From: Williamsia sp. CHRR-6 | GTDB lineage: Bacteria > Actinomycetota > Actinomycetes > Mycobacteriales > Mycobacteriaceae | NCBI RefSeq assembly: GCF_018474015.1 | Contig: NZ_JAHCSG010000007.1 | Span: 32,196 to 96,195, forward strand | Direction of reading: 5' to 3' | Length of the DNA: 64,000 nucleotides | Part shown: piece by piece, positions 18,531 through 26,816 of the stretch | Layout: every line of letters starts with the position of its first letter | Position numbering within the stretch: position 1 is the stretch's first letter | The notes under the pieces: generated by a model | What the model was told of the DNA's origin: nothing | What the model saw: the letters and a program-made list of their open reading frames with translations, nothing else | Database searches by the model: none | Position numbers and translations under genes: made by a program

Positions 18531-20039
18531 ATGAACGTTGTCAAGGTTGCGATCGTCGGCGCCGGATTCTCCGGCATGGGTGCGGCCATCAAACTGCAGC
18601 AGAACGGTTTCGAGGACTTCCTCATCATCGATCGAGGCGTCGACTTCGGTGGCACCTGGCGCGACAACACCTACCCGGGTGCTGCCTGCGACGTGCCGTC
18701 ACACCTGTACTCCTACTCCTTCGAGCTGAACCCGAACTGGTCGCGCTCGTTCTCCAAGCAGGCCGAGATCCACGCCTACATCAACGAGGTCGCCGCGAAG
18801 TACGCGCTGGCGCGACGGACCCGCTTTCGCACCGAGGTGACCCATGCCGAATGGGACTCCGCGGCCGGCGTCTGGGTGATCGACGTGACCCACCCCGACA
18901 CCGGGTCTGCGCAGGTGCGCGCAGAGATCCTGGTCGGCGCGATCGGGCCGCTGTGTGAACCCAAGCTGCCCGACATCGAGGGAATCGACAGCTACCGCGG
19001 GCAGATCTTCCACTCGGCGCGCTGGGACCACGAGTCCGATGTCACGGGCAAGCGGGTGGCGGTCATCGGCACCGGCGCCTCGGCCGTGCAGATCATCCCC
19101 GAGCTCGCGCCGACGGTGGGCCATCTCGACGTCTACCAGCGCACCGCACCGTGGGTGCTCCCGCGCGCAGACCGCCCGTACACCGCCGCTGAGCATTGGC
19201 TGTTCCGCAATGTTCCTGGTGCGCAACGCCTTTCCCGGTCAGCGATCTACTGGAGCCACGAGCTGGTCTCGTTCGGCCTCACCTACCGTCCGAACGCACT
19301 ACGTCCGGCGCAATGGGCTGGGGCACTCAACATCCGTCGCGGCATCTCCGACCCGGTCAAGCGCGCGAAGGTCACCCCGTCGTTCTCGGTGGGCTGCAAG
19401 CGCATGCTCCTGTCCAACACCTACTACCCCGCGTTGGGTCGCGACAACGTCGACGTCGTCACCGATCCGATCGCGAAGGTGACCGCCACCGGCATCGTCA
19501 CCCGCGACGGGGCACACCGAGAGGTGGACGCGATCGTGGTGGCCACCGGCTTCCACGTCACCGACTCCCCCGGGTTCGACCACATCGTGGGCCGTGAAGG
19601 CAAGAGCCTGGCCCAGGTGTGGGCCACCGACGGCATGAAGGCCTACAAGGGAGCGATGGTGCACGGGTTCCCGAACATGTTCCTGATGATCGGGCCGTCC
19701 ACCGGACTGGGCCACACCTCCATGGTGTTCATGATCGAGTCGCAGCTGAACTATCTGGTGGACTATCTGCGTACGGTGACCTCTGAGCAGATCACCCGCA
19801 CCGAGGTGCGCGCCGAGCGGCAGCGCGATTACAACGAGCGCATCCAACAGACCCTGGGCACCAGCGTCTGGGAGAACGGCGGTTGCGCAAGCTGGTACAA
19901 AGATTCCTTCGGCAACATCACCACGCTGTGGCCGGGATTCACCTTCAATTTCCGCCGGGCGACGAGGTCATTCGACCTCGACGCCTATGACACCGCCCGC
20001 GGCTCCGACCGGATCACGATCGGCGCCACGACAGCCTAG
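18531..20039 (+). CDS. FAD-dependent monooxygenase, Baeyer-Villiger/MymA type
   Basis: 502 residues. A first Rossmann motif, VGAGFSGMGAAIKLQ, binds FAD at the N-terminus and a second, IGTGASAVQIIPEL near residue 177, binds NADPH. Between them lies YRGQIFHSARWD, which fits the Baeyer-Villiger fingerprint FxGxxxHxxxW with Tyr for Phe. The enzyme would use NADPH and oxygen to insert oxygen into a ketone or oxidise a related substrate. It heads an operon with an SDR and an alpha/beta hydrolase, the same three activities as mymA, sadH and lipR in the M. tuberculosis mymA operon. The ATG at 18531 is chosen over longer readings because it begins the conserved FAD-binding strand and fits the promoter. 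Confidence 0.88.
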   Translation: MNVVKVAIVGAGFSGMGAAIKLQQNGFEDFLIIDRGVDFGGTWRDNTYPGAACDVPSHLYSYSFELNPNWSRSFSKQAEIHAYINEVAAKYALARRTRFRTEVTHAEWDSAAGVWVIDVTHPDTGSAQVRAEILVGAIGPLCEPKLPDIEGIDSYRGQIFHSARWDHESDVTGKRVAVIGTGASAVQIIPELAPTVGHLDVYQRTAPWVLPRADRPYTAAEHWLFRNVPGAQRLSRSAIYWSHELVSFGLTYRPNALRPAQWAGALNIRRGISDPVKRAKVTPSFSVGCKRMLLSNTYYPALGRDNVDVVTDPIAKVTATGIVTRDGAHREVDAIVVATGFHVTDSPGFDHIVGREGKSLAQVWATDGMKAYKGAMVHGFPNMFLMIGPSTGLGHTSMVFMIESQLNYLVDYLRTVTSEQITRTEVRAERQRDYNERIQQTLGTSVWENGGCASWYKDSFGNITTLWPGFTFNFRRATRSFDLDAYDTARGSDRITIGATTA

Positions 20040-20052
20040 GGAGACCCATCTC

Positions 20053-20880
20053 GTGAAGAACTTCGCCGGCAAAGTGGCCGTCGTGACCGGTGCCGCATCC
20101 GGGATGGGGCGCGACCTGGCCCTGCAGTTGGCCGACAAGGGTGCGCGACTGGCCATCTCCGACATGAACCCCATCGGGCTCGAGGAGACCACGGGACTAC
20201 TCGAGGCGTCCGGCGCGCAGGTGCACTCACAGCTGCTCAACGTGGCCGAGCGGGAAGCCGTGCTCGACTACGCCGAAACCGTCGCCGCGCACTTCGGCAA
20301 GGTCAACCTGGTGTTCAACAACGCAGGCATCGCCCATCACGGCGAGGTGGAGCGCACCGAGTTCAAGGACTTCGAGCGGATCCTCGACGTCGACTTCTGG
20401 GGCGTGGTCAACGGGACCAAAGCGTTCCTGCCGCACCTGATCTCCTCCGGCGACGGGCACGTGGTCAACACGTCGTCGTTGTTCGGGATCCTGGCCATGC
20501 CGGGCCAAAGCGCTTACAACGCAGCCAAGTTCGCCGTGCGCGGGTTCACCGAGTCGCTGTATCAGGAGATGCGGATCGCCAAGCATCCGGTGTCGGTGAG
20601 CTGTGTGCACCCCGGCGGGATCAAGACCGCCATCGCCCGCAACGCCACCGTCGCCGAAGGCAAGAACGCAGGCGAATTGGCCGAGTTGTTCGACCGGACC
20701 CTGGCGCGCACCACCTCGGCACGCGCGGCCGAGATCATCCTCAAAGGCGTGCAGAAGAACAAGGCCCGCATCCTCGTCGGCCCCGATGCGGTCGCGCTGG
20801 ACCTGCTGGTCCGACTGGTCGGCGCCGGCTACCTCAAAGGTGCCGCGCGGCTGGCGGGCGCGACGCTGAAGGATCGGTGA
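20053..20880 (+). CDS. Short-chain dehydrogenase/reductase (classical SDR)
   Basis: 275 residues. The cofactor motif VVTGAASGMG is near residue 10, NNAG near 95, and the catalytic Ser, Tyr and Lys lie in NTSSLFGI and SAYNAAKFA. The GTG at 20053 gives the proper SDR N-terminus (VKNFAGKVAVVTGAAS) and is preceded by TAGGGAGACCC. It lies 13 bases after the monooxygenase stop and overlaps the hydrolase start by 4 bases (GTGA). It probably oxidises an alcohol to the ketone used by the monooxygenase, or the reverse. Both Rv1245c (near kgd) and Rv3085 (mymA operon) are plausible counterparts; I cannot separate them. Confidence 0.9.
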   Translation: MKNFAGKVAVVTGAASGMGRDLALQLADKGARLAISDMNPIGLEETTGLLEASGAQVHSQLLNVAEREAVLDYAETVAAHFGKVNLVFNNAGIAHHGEVERTEFKDFERILDVDFWGVVNGTKAFLPHLISSGDGHVVNTSSLFGILAMPGQSAYNAAKFAVRGFTESLYQEMRIAKHPVSVSCVHPGGIKTAIARNATVAEGKNAGELAELFDRTLARTTSARAAEIILKGVQKNKARILVGPDAVALDLLVRLVGAGYLKGAARLAGATLKDR

Positions 20881-21809
20881 CAGCACTCGTGGTCTACCGT
20901 CCGGCCGGCCCCACCTTCCCCATCGGCGTGGTGGAGCCGCTGACCAAACTCACCTACCGCGTGATGTTGCATCCGCGCCTGCCGCTGTCGATGCAGCGCG
21001 CCCTGGCTGACCGCGCCCTCGAACTCGAGCCGCTGCCCGCCGACGCCCGCGTCAGCCACATCACGCTGGGTGGCCGTCCGGCCGAGGTGGTGACGGTGGG
21101 CAGCGCCACGCGGGCCGGCGGAGCGCGCGCGGTCCTCTATCTGCACGGCGGCGGCTACACGATGGGTTCGCCTCGCTCGCACCGGCGTTTGGTGGCCCAC
21201 TTGGCCGCCGTCACCGGGGTCACCTTTTACTCGTTGCACTATCGGTTGGCGCCGGAGGATCCGTGTCCGGCAGCGGTGATCGACGCGGTGGCCGCATTCC
21301 GCGACCTGGTCGAGCACCACGGCATCGATGCCGAACACATTGCCATCGCTGGTGATTCGGCGGGAGGTGGCCTGAGCGTGGCCACCGCCCGCCGACTCAT
21401 CGACGACCACGGCCTGCACCCGGCCGCGCTCGGACTCATCGCGCCGTGGGTGAACCCTGGCGATGTGGACGAGGCCAGCTACGCCACCGAGCTGGTGGCG
21501 AACTACCGCTGGGCACAGGCCTGCGCGGACGCCTACCTCGGGGGCGGCGACCCCGGCGACCCCCGCTACGCCCCACTGCTGGGCAACCTGTCCGGGTTGC
21601 CACCCGCCATCGTGCACGTCGGGCGGCGGGAGGCGCTGCACCGGCAGGTGAGCACCTTCGTCGACGCGCTTCGTGCGGCGCAGGTCGAGGTGGAATACGT
21701 CGAGTTCCCACGGCTGTGGCATGTAGGCCATCAGCAGGCCGGGATGCTGAAGGAAGCAGCCGACGCCGTCGAGGCACTCGGCACGTCGCTGCGGGCGCAT
21801 CTGGACTGA
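20877..21809 (+). CDS. Alpha/beta hydrolase of the hormone-sensitive-lipase family
   Basis: 310 residues. The oxyanion motif LYLHGGGYTMGS and the nucleophile elbow AGDSAGGGLS near residue 160 mark the HSL family; FPRLWHVGH near the C-terminus supplies the catalytic histidine. The GTG start overlaps the SDR stop (GTGA). It would hydrolyse a carboxylic ester, in keeping with a Baeyer-Villiger enzyme upstream that makes esters from ketones. LipR of the mymA operon is of similar length. Substrate unknown. Confidence 0.9.
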   Translation: MTALVVYRPAGPTFPIGVVEPLTKLTYRVMLHPRLPLSMQRALADRALELEPLPADARVSHITLGGRPAEVVTVGSATRAGGARAVLYLHGGGYTMGSPRSHRRLVAHLAAVTGVTFYSLHYRLAPEDPCPAAVIDAVAAFRDLVEHHGIDAEHIAIAGDSAGGGLSVATARRLIDDHGLHPAALGLIAPWVNPGDVDEASYATELVANYRWAQACADAYLGGGDPGDPRYAPLLGNLSGLPPAIVHVGRREALHRQVSTFVDALRAAQVEVEYVEFPRLWHVGHQQAGMLKEAADAVEALGTSLRAHLD

Positions 21810-21888
21810 ACATCCATACGAGAACGGTTAGCATGGTCACTCAGCATGCCCACCGGAGCTGTCTCATCAGCAGAATTCGAGAAACCTC

Positions 21889-22335
21889 ATGACCATCCCC
21901 GGCCCCGGCCAGTATCCGCCCCCGCCCGGGTACGGGGCGCCACACAGCCCCTACTCGGGGCAGTCGCCGCACGCCCACCCGGGTCAGGGCTATCCGGGTC
22001 AGGGCTATCCGGGTCAGGCACAGTACGCACACAACCCGTACGCCCCACCGCAGCACGGCGCCCCACCCGGCGGCCCGATCTTTCGCGCGGTGTTCACCGA
22101 GCACACCGGCATGCTCATCCTGTGGTCGGTTCGACGGGTCACGGTCACCGGCACCGTAGCCCAGTGCGAGGCCGAGTACCGGCGGGCGCAGGCGCACTGC
22201 CTGGTCGCGGGTTGGTGGAGTGTCGTCTCGGTCCTTCTCATGAACTGGGTTGCGTTGTTGAGCAATCGAAATGCCATCTCCCGGGTGCGCAAGCAAGCGG
22301 CACAGCTGCAGCAGGGATCTGCCCCCTACGCATGA
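21889..22335 (+). CDS. Small Pro/Gly-rich membrane protein
   Basis: 148 residues of unknown function. The first 60 residues are rich in Pro, Gly, Tyr and Gln with PGQGY repeats. A hydrophobic segment follows near residue 105 (GWWSVVSVLLMNWVALLSN) and the C-terminus is basic. It looks like a single-span inner-membrane protein with a disordered cytoplasmic N-terminus. No in-frame start occurs just upstream. TAGCAT at 21829-21834 could be a -10 element, giving a leader of about 50 bases. No family recognised. Confidence 0.6.
   Translation: MTIPGPGQYPPPPGYGAPHSPYSGQSPHAHPGQGYPGQGYPGQAQYAHNPYAPPQHGAPPGGPIFRAVFTEHTGMLILWSVRRVTVTGTVAQCEAEYRRAQAHCLVAGWWSVVSVLLMNWVALLSNRNAISRVRKQAAQLQQGSAPYA
21979..22017 (+). 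repeat. 15-bp tandem repeat encoding PGQGY units
   Basis: About 2.5 copies of ccgggtcagggctat, in frame, in the disordered N-terminal part of the small membrane protein. Confidence 0.8.
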
Positions 22336-22371
22336 TCGTCGCCCCGTCGAGGGCCACGTACGCCGAGTGGG

Positions 22372-23325
22372 TCAGAGGTTGTGTTCGGCCAACCATGCCC
22401 CGACCACGGCCGCTCGGGAGGCCGGGTCATCGGTCACCTGCTGCGCCATCGTGGCCAGATCGGCAGTGCTCAGTTCACCGGCCACCTTGTTGATCGCCTT
22501 GATCTGATCGCGGCTCAACGCGGCGGTGGAGAACACCGGGAGTAGATCTTGCGCTCGGATCGCCGGTTGCTGGGCCGGATCGACGGTCACCGGATAGGTG
22601 ATGGTGCCACGCGGATCCGCTGCGGGCGTCGTGTCGGCCAACGAGCGCAGGGCTGGATCGTTGCCGACCGTCGACAGGGTGGAGATCAGTGCCGCAGCGC
22701 GGCCCGCGGCCACCTCAGCGGTCAGCTCCGACACCGTCGCTACCACCCGGGGCGGCGCGAAGCGACAACCCACCCGGTCCAGCGCCCGCAGCACCGACGG
22801 GTCGGGGGTGGTGGTGACCAGCAGTGGGAGGGCGACCGGTAGCCGGCCACAGTCGGCCAGCGCCGGATCGCCCGCCGCCTGTGCCACCGCCGCAGACACC
22901 ACCACCTGCAGCTGATCGGTGACCGTCGTGGCGTCTCCCACCGAGACTCCCTGCGGCAGAGCCGCATTGAGCTCTCCGTAGACGGCGTCTGTGGCGGTGG
23001 AGGTCGATCCGGGGGCCAGCTCGGTGAGCAGGGCACCGCTGAAGGCCGGGAACAGGTCGACTCGCTGCTCGTCGAGGTCGGCGAGCAACGCACCGTATGA
23101 CCCCGACACCATCTCGTCGGCGACTCGAGCCCCGGTGTGGCGCAACACCTCGGCGTAGATCTGGGCGGCCACCCCTGCGGCGGTACCGGGCGCCGAACCG
23201 ACCACGAGCGGCTGCGCTGACGGGGTGGTCGAACCGCATCCGGTGAGCATCGACAGCGACAGAACCATCGCGGCGGCAGACAGGACCGGCGCGAGACGGC
23301 GCGCAGATCGGTCGGTCGACATCAC
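22372..23325 (-). CDS. lpqZ: LpqZ-like lipoprotein, OpuAC/ProX-type substrate-binding protein
   Basis: About 317 residues. A lipoprotein signal peptide ends in the lipobox LTGC near residue 30 (MVLSLSMLTGCGS). The mature part resembles glycine-betaine/choline binding proteins: PLVVGSAPGTAAGVAAQIYA, then SGSYGALLADLDEQRVDLFPAFSGALL. No ABC permease or ATPase is adjacent, so a transport role is not shown. The start is GTG 23325, because TACCGT lies 7 bases upstream; the ATG at 23322 is the next codon. The name rests on family and on position between kgd and corA, as in M. tuberculosis Rv1244. Confidence 0.75.
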   Translation of the reverse strand: MMSTDRSARRLAPVLSAAAMVLSLSMLTGCGSTTPSAQPLVVGSAPGTAAGVAAQIYAEVLRHTGARVADEMVSGSYGALLADLDEQRVDLFPAFSGALLTELAPGSTSTATDAVYGELNAALPQGVSVGDATTVTDQLQVVVSAAVAQAAGDPALADCGRLPVALPLLVTTTPDPSVLRALDRVGCRFAPPRVVATVSELTAEVAAGRAAALISTLSTVGNDPALRSLADTTPAADPRGTITYPVTVDPAQQPAIRAQDLLPVFSTAALSRDQIKAINKVAGELSTADLATMAQQVTDDPASRAAVVGAWLAEHNL

Positions 23326-23338
23326 GCGCACCACGGTA
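23326..23338 (-). promoter_or_regulatory. Leaderless -10 element of the lpqZ-like gene
   Basis: TACCGT on the minus strand (complement of 23333-23338) lies 7 bases before the GTG at 23325. Confidence 0.45.
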
Positions 23339-23403
23339 GTGCACCGATGGCCGCAAGCCCCCCGATGCGCCCGTGGCCCCACCCACCGTCGCCCACCCAC
23401 CCG

Positions 23404-23480
23404 TAGCATGGCCTCGGACCGCTGAGGCACCGGCGTCGCATTCGACTCCGGTTCTCCCCGGGCCCCGTTCGTCGAGGAGG
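23404..23480 (+). promoter_or_regulatory. Possible promoter and strong ribosome binding site of corA
   Basis: TAGCAT (23404-23409) may be the -10 element. A short imperfect hairpin (CCTCGG and CTGAGG arms, 23412-23427) follows in the leader. GAGGAGG (23474-23480) is a strong Shine-Dalgarno sequence 6 bases before the ATG at 23487 and decides that start. I see no known magnesium riboswitch fold. Confidence 0.4.
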
Positions 23481-23486
23481 TCGATC

Positions 23487-24554
23487 ATGCCTGCCATCCC
23501 ATCGCTGCGTTCTGGTGGCCCGCACGCGCCGCGACCCCGAGTTCCCATTCCGCCTGCGCGTGCCGTCGTCGACTGCGCGGTCTACGTCGACGGCGTGCGT
23601 CAGTCAGGTCGCCGCGGATACGCCGAGGCGCTCAACGAGGTGCGCACCTCCGGGCAGGGATTCGTGTGGGTGGGTCTGCACGCCCCCGACGACCGCCAGA
23701 TGGAGGGAGTGGCCGAGACGTTCGAGCTGCACGAGCTGATGGTCGAGGACGCCGTCCATGCCCACCAACGCCCCAAGCTCGAACGCTACGACGACACGCA
23801 GTTCATCGTGCTGCGCACGGTCAACTACGTCGAACACGAGTCGTTGACCGCTGCCAAAGAGGTGGTGGAGACCGGTGAGATCATGATCTTCGTCGGCCGT
23901 GACTTCGTGATCACGGTGCGCCACGGCGACTTCACCCATCTCGCCGGGGTACGCAGCGAACTCGAGAAGCGACCCGACCGGCTGGCGTTGGGCCCCTATG
24001 CGGTGATGCACGCCATCGCCGATCACGTGGTCGACACCTACCTCGACGTGGTGGCCGCGGTGGAGAACGACGTGGACACGTTGGAGGAGAGCATCTTCTC
24101 GCCTGGCCGGGCCGTCGACATCGAACCCGTCTACCTGCTCAAACGCGAGATCACCGAGTTGCGTCGAGCGGTGGCCCCGCTGACCACCCCACTGCAACGA
24201 CTCACCTCACCGCAGAACAACCTGTGCCCCAAGGAAGTTCGGCGATACCTGCGCGACGTGGCCGATCATCACACCAACGCCGCCGAGCAGATCGCGACCT
24301 TCGACGAGGTGTTGACGTCGCTGCTCGAAGCGGCCTCGGCCAAGATCGGCATCCAACAGAACACCGACATGCGCAAGATCACCGCCTGGGTGGCCATCGC
24401 CTCGGTACCGACCATGGTTGCGGGCATCTACGGGATGAACTTCGACAACATCCCGGAATTGCATTGGAAATACGGGTATTTCATGGTGCTGGCGTTCCTG
24501 GCCCTGGTCTGTACCGGGTTGTGGCGCACGTTCCGTCGTAACAACTGGCTGTGA
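23487..24554 (+). CDS. corA: CorA family Mg2+/Co2+ transporter
   Basis: 355 residues. A large soluble N-terminal domain (VEDAVHAHQRPKLERYDD and following helices) leads into two C-terminal transmembrane helices. The signature YGMNFDNIPE, near residue 310 between the helices, is the CorA selectivity motif. The ATG at 23487 follows a strong GAGGAGG. The gene ends two bases before the convergent SUFU-domain gene. CorA is a homopentameric channel for divalent cations in the inner membrane; mycobacteria have an orthologue in the same neighbourhood (Rv1239c). Confidence 0.95.
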   Translation: MPAIPSLRSGGPHAPRPRVPIPPARAVVDCAVYVDGVRQSGRRGYAEALNEVRTSGQGFVWVGLHAPDDRQMEGVAETFELHELMVEDAVHAHQRPKLERYDDTQFIVLRTVNYVEHESLTAAKEVVETGEIMIFVGRDFVITVRHGDFTHLAGVRSELEKRPDRLALGPYAVMHAIADHVVDTYLDVVAAVENDVDTLEESIFSPGRAVDIEPVYLLKREITELRRAVAPLTTPLQRLTSPQNNLCPKEVRRYLRDVADHHTNAAEQIATFDEVLTSLLEAASAKIGIQQNTDMRKITAWVAIASVPTMVAGIYGMNFDNIPELHWKYGYFMVLAFLALVCTGLWRTFRRNNWL

Positions 24555-24556
24555 CC

Positions 24557-25144
24557 TCAGTGGTCACCGAGATCGGCGGCCACCCGGGTCGGATCGGCCG
24601 GGTCGATTCCGGCCTCGGACCACGCAGCGCGTAACGCCTGCACCCCGCGCAGCCGCACCCACGCGGCCTCATTGGCCGTCACCGGCACCGCACGCAAGAA
24701 CCGCACCGGCGACATCGGTTCAGGCAGTGGGCAATCCGGTGTCGAATCGGGTTCGAGGACCACCGCGCTGAAGGCCGCGCCCGCCCACAGGGGTTCACCG
24801 ATGTCCATCAGGGCATCGGGGCTGAGCACCAGACCCTCGACGGCCGGGGCCGCGGCGACAACAGCCAGAGTCCGGTGCAGGCCGGGAAGATCGGCGAGAC
24901 CGGCAATGCGCATCACCACCTCCGCGCGCGGGCCGCGCACCGGATCAGCGGAAAGGTCCTCGGGGTCGTTCATCGGATGCCGGGAACAGCCCAGTGTCGC
25001 GTACACCAACCCCGGCGGCTCGACCACGAACCGCAGGACGTCGATCGGTTCGACGCCGAGGAAGGTGACCGAGGCCCGCTGCGGGCTGCCGCTGAATTCG
25101 CGTGCCAGATGCTCGGCCACCGATTCGACGACGGATTCGCTCAC
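24557..25144 (-). CDS. Suppressor-of-fused (SUFU) domain protein
   Basis: 195 residues beginning at a GTG. The central strand-rich region (YATLGCSRHPMNDPE; EVVMRI; HRTLAVVAAAP) and the later GEPLWAGAAFSAVVLEP resemble bacterial SUFU-domain proteins, whose function is unknown and which often act as immunity or scaffold modules. It is soluble with no signal peptide. Its start lies 44 bases from the divergent phosphoesterase gene, whose -10 element sits in that gap. It stands alone on its strand. Confidence 0.65.
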   Translation of the reverse strand: MSESVVESVAEHLAREFSGSPQRASVTFLGVEPIDVLRFVVEPPGLVYATLGCSRHPMNDPEDLSADPVRGPRAEVVMRIAGLADLPGLHRTLAVVAAAPAVEGLVLSPDALMDIGEPLWAGAAFSAVVLEPDSTPDCPLPEPMSPVRFLRAVPVTANEAAWVRLRGVQALRAAWSEAGIDPADPTRVAADLGDH

Positions 25145-25176
25145 ATCAGACAGTCAACACCATGGTGTCTCGGCCG

Positions 25177-25188
25177 TAGGGTGTGCGC
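25177..25188 (+). promoter_or_regulatory. Leaderless -10 element of the phosphoesterase gene
   Basis: TAGGGT (25177-25182) stands 6 bases before the ATG at 25189. The alternative GTG at 25183 directly abuts this hexamer and is therefore less likely. Confidence 0.4.
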
Positions 25189-25953
25189 ATGGTGCGGGTA
25201 CTGGCAGTGGCCGATGAGGTGGTGGCGATGTTGGCCACCGATCTGGTGGAGCAGTTGCGACCCGACCTCATCCTCGGCGCAGGTGACCTCCCCTTCGACT
25301 ACCTGGAGGCGTTGACCGATCGCAGTGGGGCTCCGTGTGTGTTCGTGCCCGGCAACCACGACAGCGATCTGAGTGGGTATCGACAGACTCGGGCGGGCTG
25401 GACGCTGGCCGGGTTGCCCAGCGACAACCCCGGCCCGCCCGGGGCCATCAACGCCGACGGGCGGATCGTCACCGCCGCCGGACTGCGCATCGCCGGTCTG
25501 GGCGGCTCGATCCGCTACAACAACGGACCCAACCAGTACGCCGAGGTCGCCCAACGGCGACGAGCCGCAGCGCTGCTACGACGGCACCGCTGGGCCGGCC
25601 TGCGGGCCCGACTGCGTCGGCGCCGTGACGACGGCGTGGACCACCCGGCGCGCCACGGGGTGGACATCCTGCTCACCCACAGTCCGGCGCGTGGATACGG
25701 CGACGGCGCCGATGGACCGCACACCGGGTTCGGCTGCCTGGTGGACCTGGTGCGGGCGTTGCGTCCCCAGGCTCTGGTGCACGGTCACATCCACCCCTAC
25801 GGCAGCACGCCCCAGGATCTGCGTATCTCGTGGTCGGATGCTCCCGACGGCTCCGGAGACACCCTGTCGCTCAACACCGTCGGGTACACACTGTTCGACA
25901 TCACCGCGGGCACCGGGCCGATCGTCATCCGGAGGCGACGTCGTGGCGCGTGA
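25189..25953 (+). CDS. Calcineurin-like metallophosphoesterase
   Basis: About 254 residues of the metallophosphoesterase fold. The motifs GAGDLPFDY, PGNHDSD, LTHSPARGYGD and VHGHIHPYG are present in order. The first motif, usually DxH, reads VADEV, so the histidine that helps hold the first metal is replaced; such variants occur in a known actinobacterial subgroup, and activity may depend on different metal ligation. An arginine-rich insert lies between motifs (residues about 125-150). The last 11 bases overlap the next gene, so the two are probably co-expressed. Substrate unknown. Confidence 0.8.
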   Translation: MVRVLAVADEVVAMLATDLVEQLRPDLILGAGDLPFDYLEALTDRSGAPCVFVPGNHDSDLSGYRQTRAGWTLAGLPSDNPGPPGAINADGRIVTAAGLRIAGLGGSIRYNNGPNQYAEVAQRRRAAALLRRHRWAGLRARLRRRRDDGVDHPARHGVDILLTHSPARGYGDGADGPHTGFGCLVDLVRALRPQALVHGHIHPYGSTPQDLRISWSDAPDGSGDTLSLNTVGYTLFDITAGTGPIVIRRRRRGA

Positions 25954-26800
25954 CACCGGCTTCCCCGACGCCGACGCCGAGAGCGATTTCAGCCGGTTGC
26001 GCCGCCAGGCCGAGCTGGCCCGACTGTCGGCGTGGATCACCCGGCAACCGGCCGACGTCAACACCATCCTTCCGTTCGACGAGGTGGTGGCCGCCTTGGG
26101 TCGGACCGGTGAACGGTCGCTGGGCCTGAAAGCGATCGAGGTGTCGACGATCGTCGGCAGCGTGGACCGCACCCGCGACTTCGACCGGTACTTCCGCCCG
26201 ACGTCGGCGCGGACCCGCGCCCGCTGGCAGCGGTTGGCCGCAGCACAGCGACGCGGCGAGGCGTTCGGACCGATCATCGTCTATCGAATCGGTTCGCTGC
26301 ATTTCGTGGTCGACGGCCATCACCGGGTGTCCATCGCCATCGCCCGCCGCATCAAGACCATCGACGCCTACGTCACCGAGATCCACACCCGCATCTCCGC
26401 CGACGGGATCAACGCACCGTCAGATCTACTGCTCAAAGACCACCGACGGATCTTCCTCACGCGGGTGCCGTTGCAGGGCAAACAGGCCGAGGCCATCACC
26501 TTCGCCGACCCCTTCGACTACGCCGAGCTGGCCGAGAACGTGGAGGCGTGGGGGTTCCGGTTGTCCCAGGAGCTCGGAGAGTTCCTCAGTCGAACCGAGG
26601 TGGCGCGCCGCTGGTTCGGTGAGGAGTTCCTACCGGTGGTGCGGATGGCCCGACGCGCAGAGATCCTGCCTCAAGTCACCAGTGACGCCGAGCTGTACCT
26701 GTGGCTGGCCACCGAGCGATACCGGCTGGTGCGCAAACACATCTGGGACGAACAGATTGTCGCCGACCTGCGTGAGATCGCCGACCGGCGCAAGTCCTGA
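25943..26800 (+). CDS. ParB/sulfiredoxin-like nuclease-fold protein
   Basis: 285 residues. A ParB-N-like motif, PIIVYRIGSLHFVVDGHHRV, lies near residues 110-130, followed by IKTIDAYVTEI. The fold is shared by partition proteins, nucleases and sulfiredoxin; this protein is a chromosomal actinobacterial type without an obvious DNA-binding HTH. The GTG at 25943 is fixed by GGAGGCG just upstream and lies inside the end of the phosphoesterase gene (11-base overlap). The pair looks like a small operon. Function not known; it is not the chromosome-partition ParB by context. Confidence 0.65.
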   Translation: MARDTGFPDADAESDFSRLRRQAELARLSAWITRQPADVNTILPFDEVVAALGRTGERSLGLKAIEVSTIVGSVDRTRDFDRYFRPTSARTRARWQRLAAAQRRGEAFGPIIVYRIGSLHFVVDGHHRVSIAIARRIKTIDAYVTEIHTRISADGINAPSDLLLKDHRRIFLTRVPLQGKQAEAITFADPFDYAELAENVEAWGFRLSQELGEFLSRTEVARRWFGEEFLPVVRMARRAEILPQVTSDAELYLWLATERYRLVRKHIWDEQIVADLREIADRRKS

Positions 26801-26816
26801 CCGCGCGCCGCGAGTG

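Noticed and set aside
22372..23325. Complete osmoprotectant ABC transporter
   Set aside because: The binding-protein-like lipoprotein has no adjacent permease or ATPase gene.
23323..23486. Magnesium riboswitch upstream of corA
   Set aside because: Only a short imperfect hairpin is visible; no M-box or ydaO-like conserved core was found by eye.
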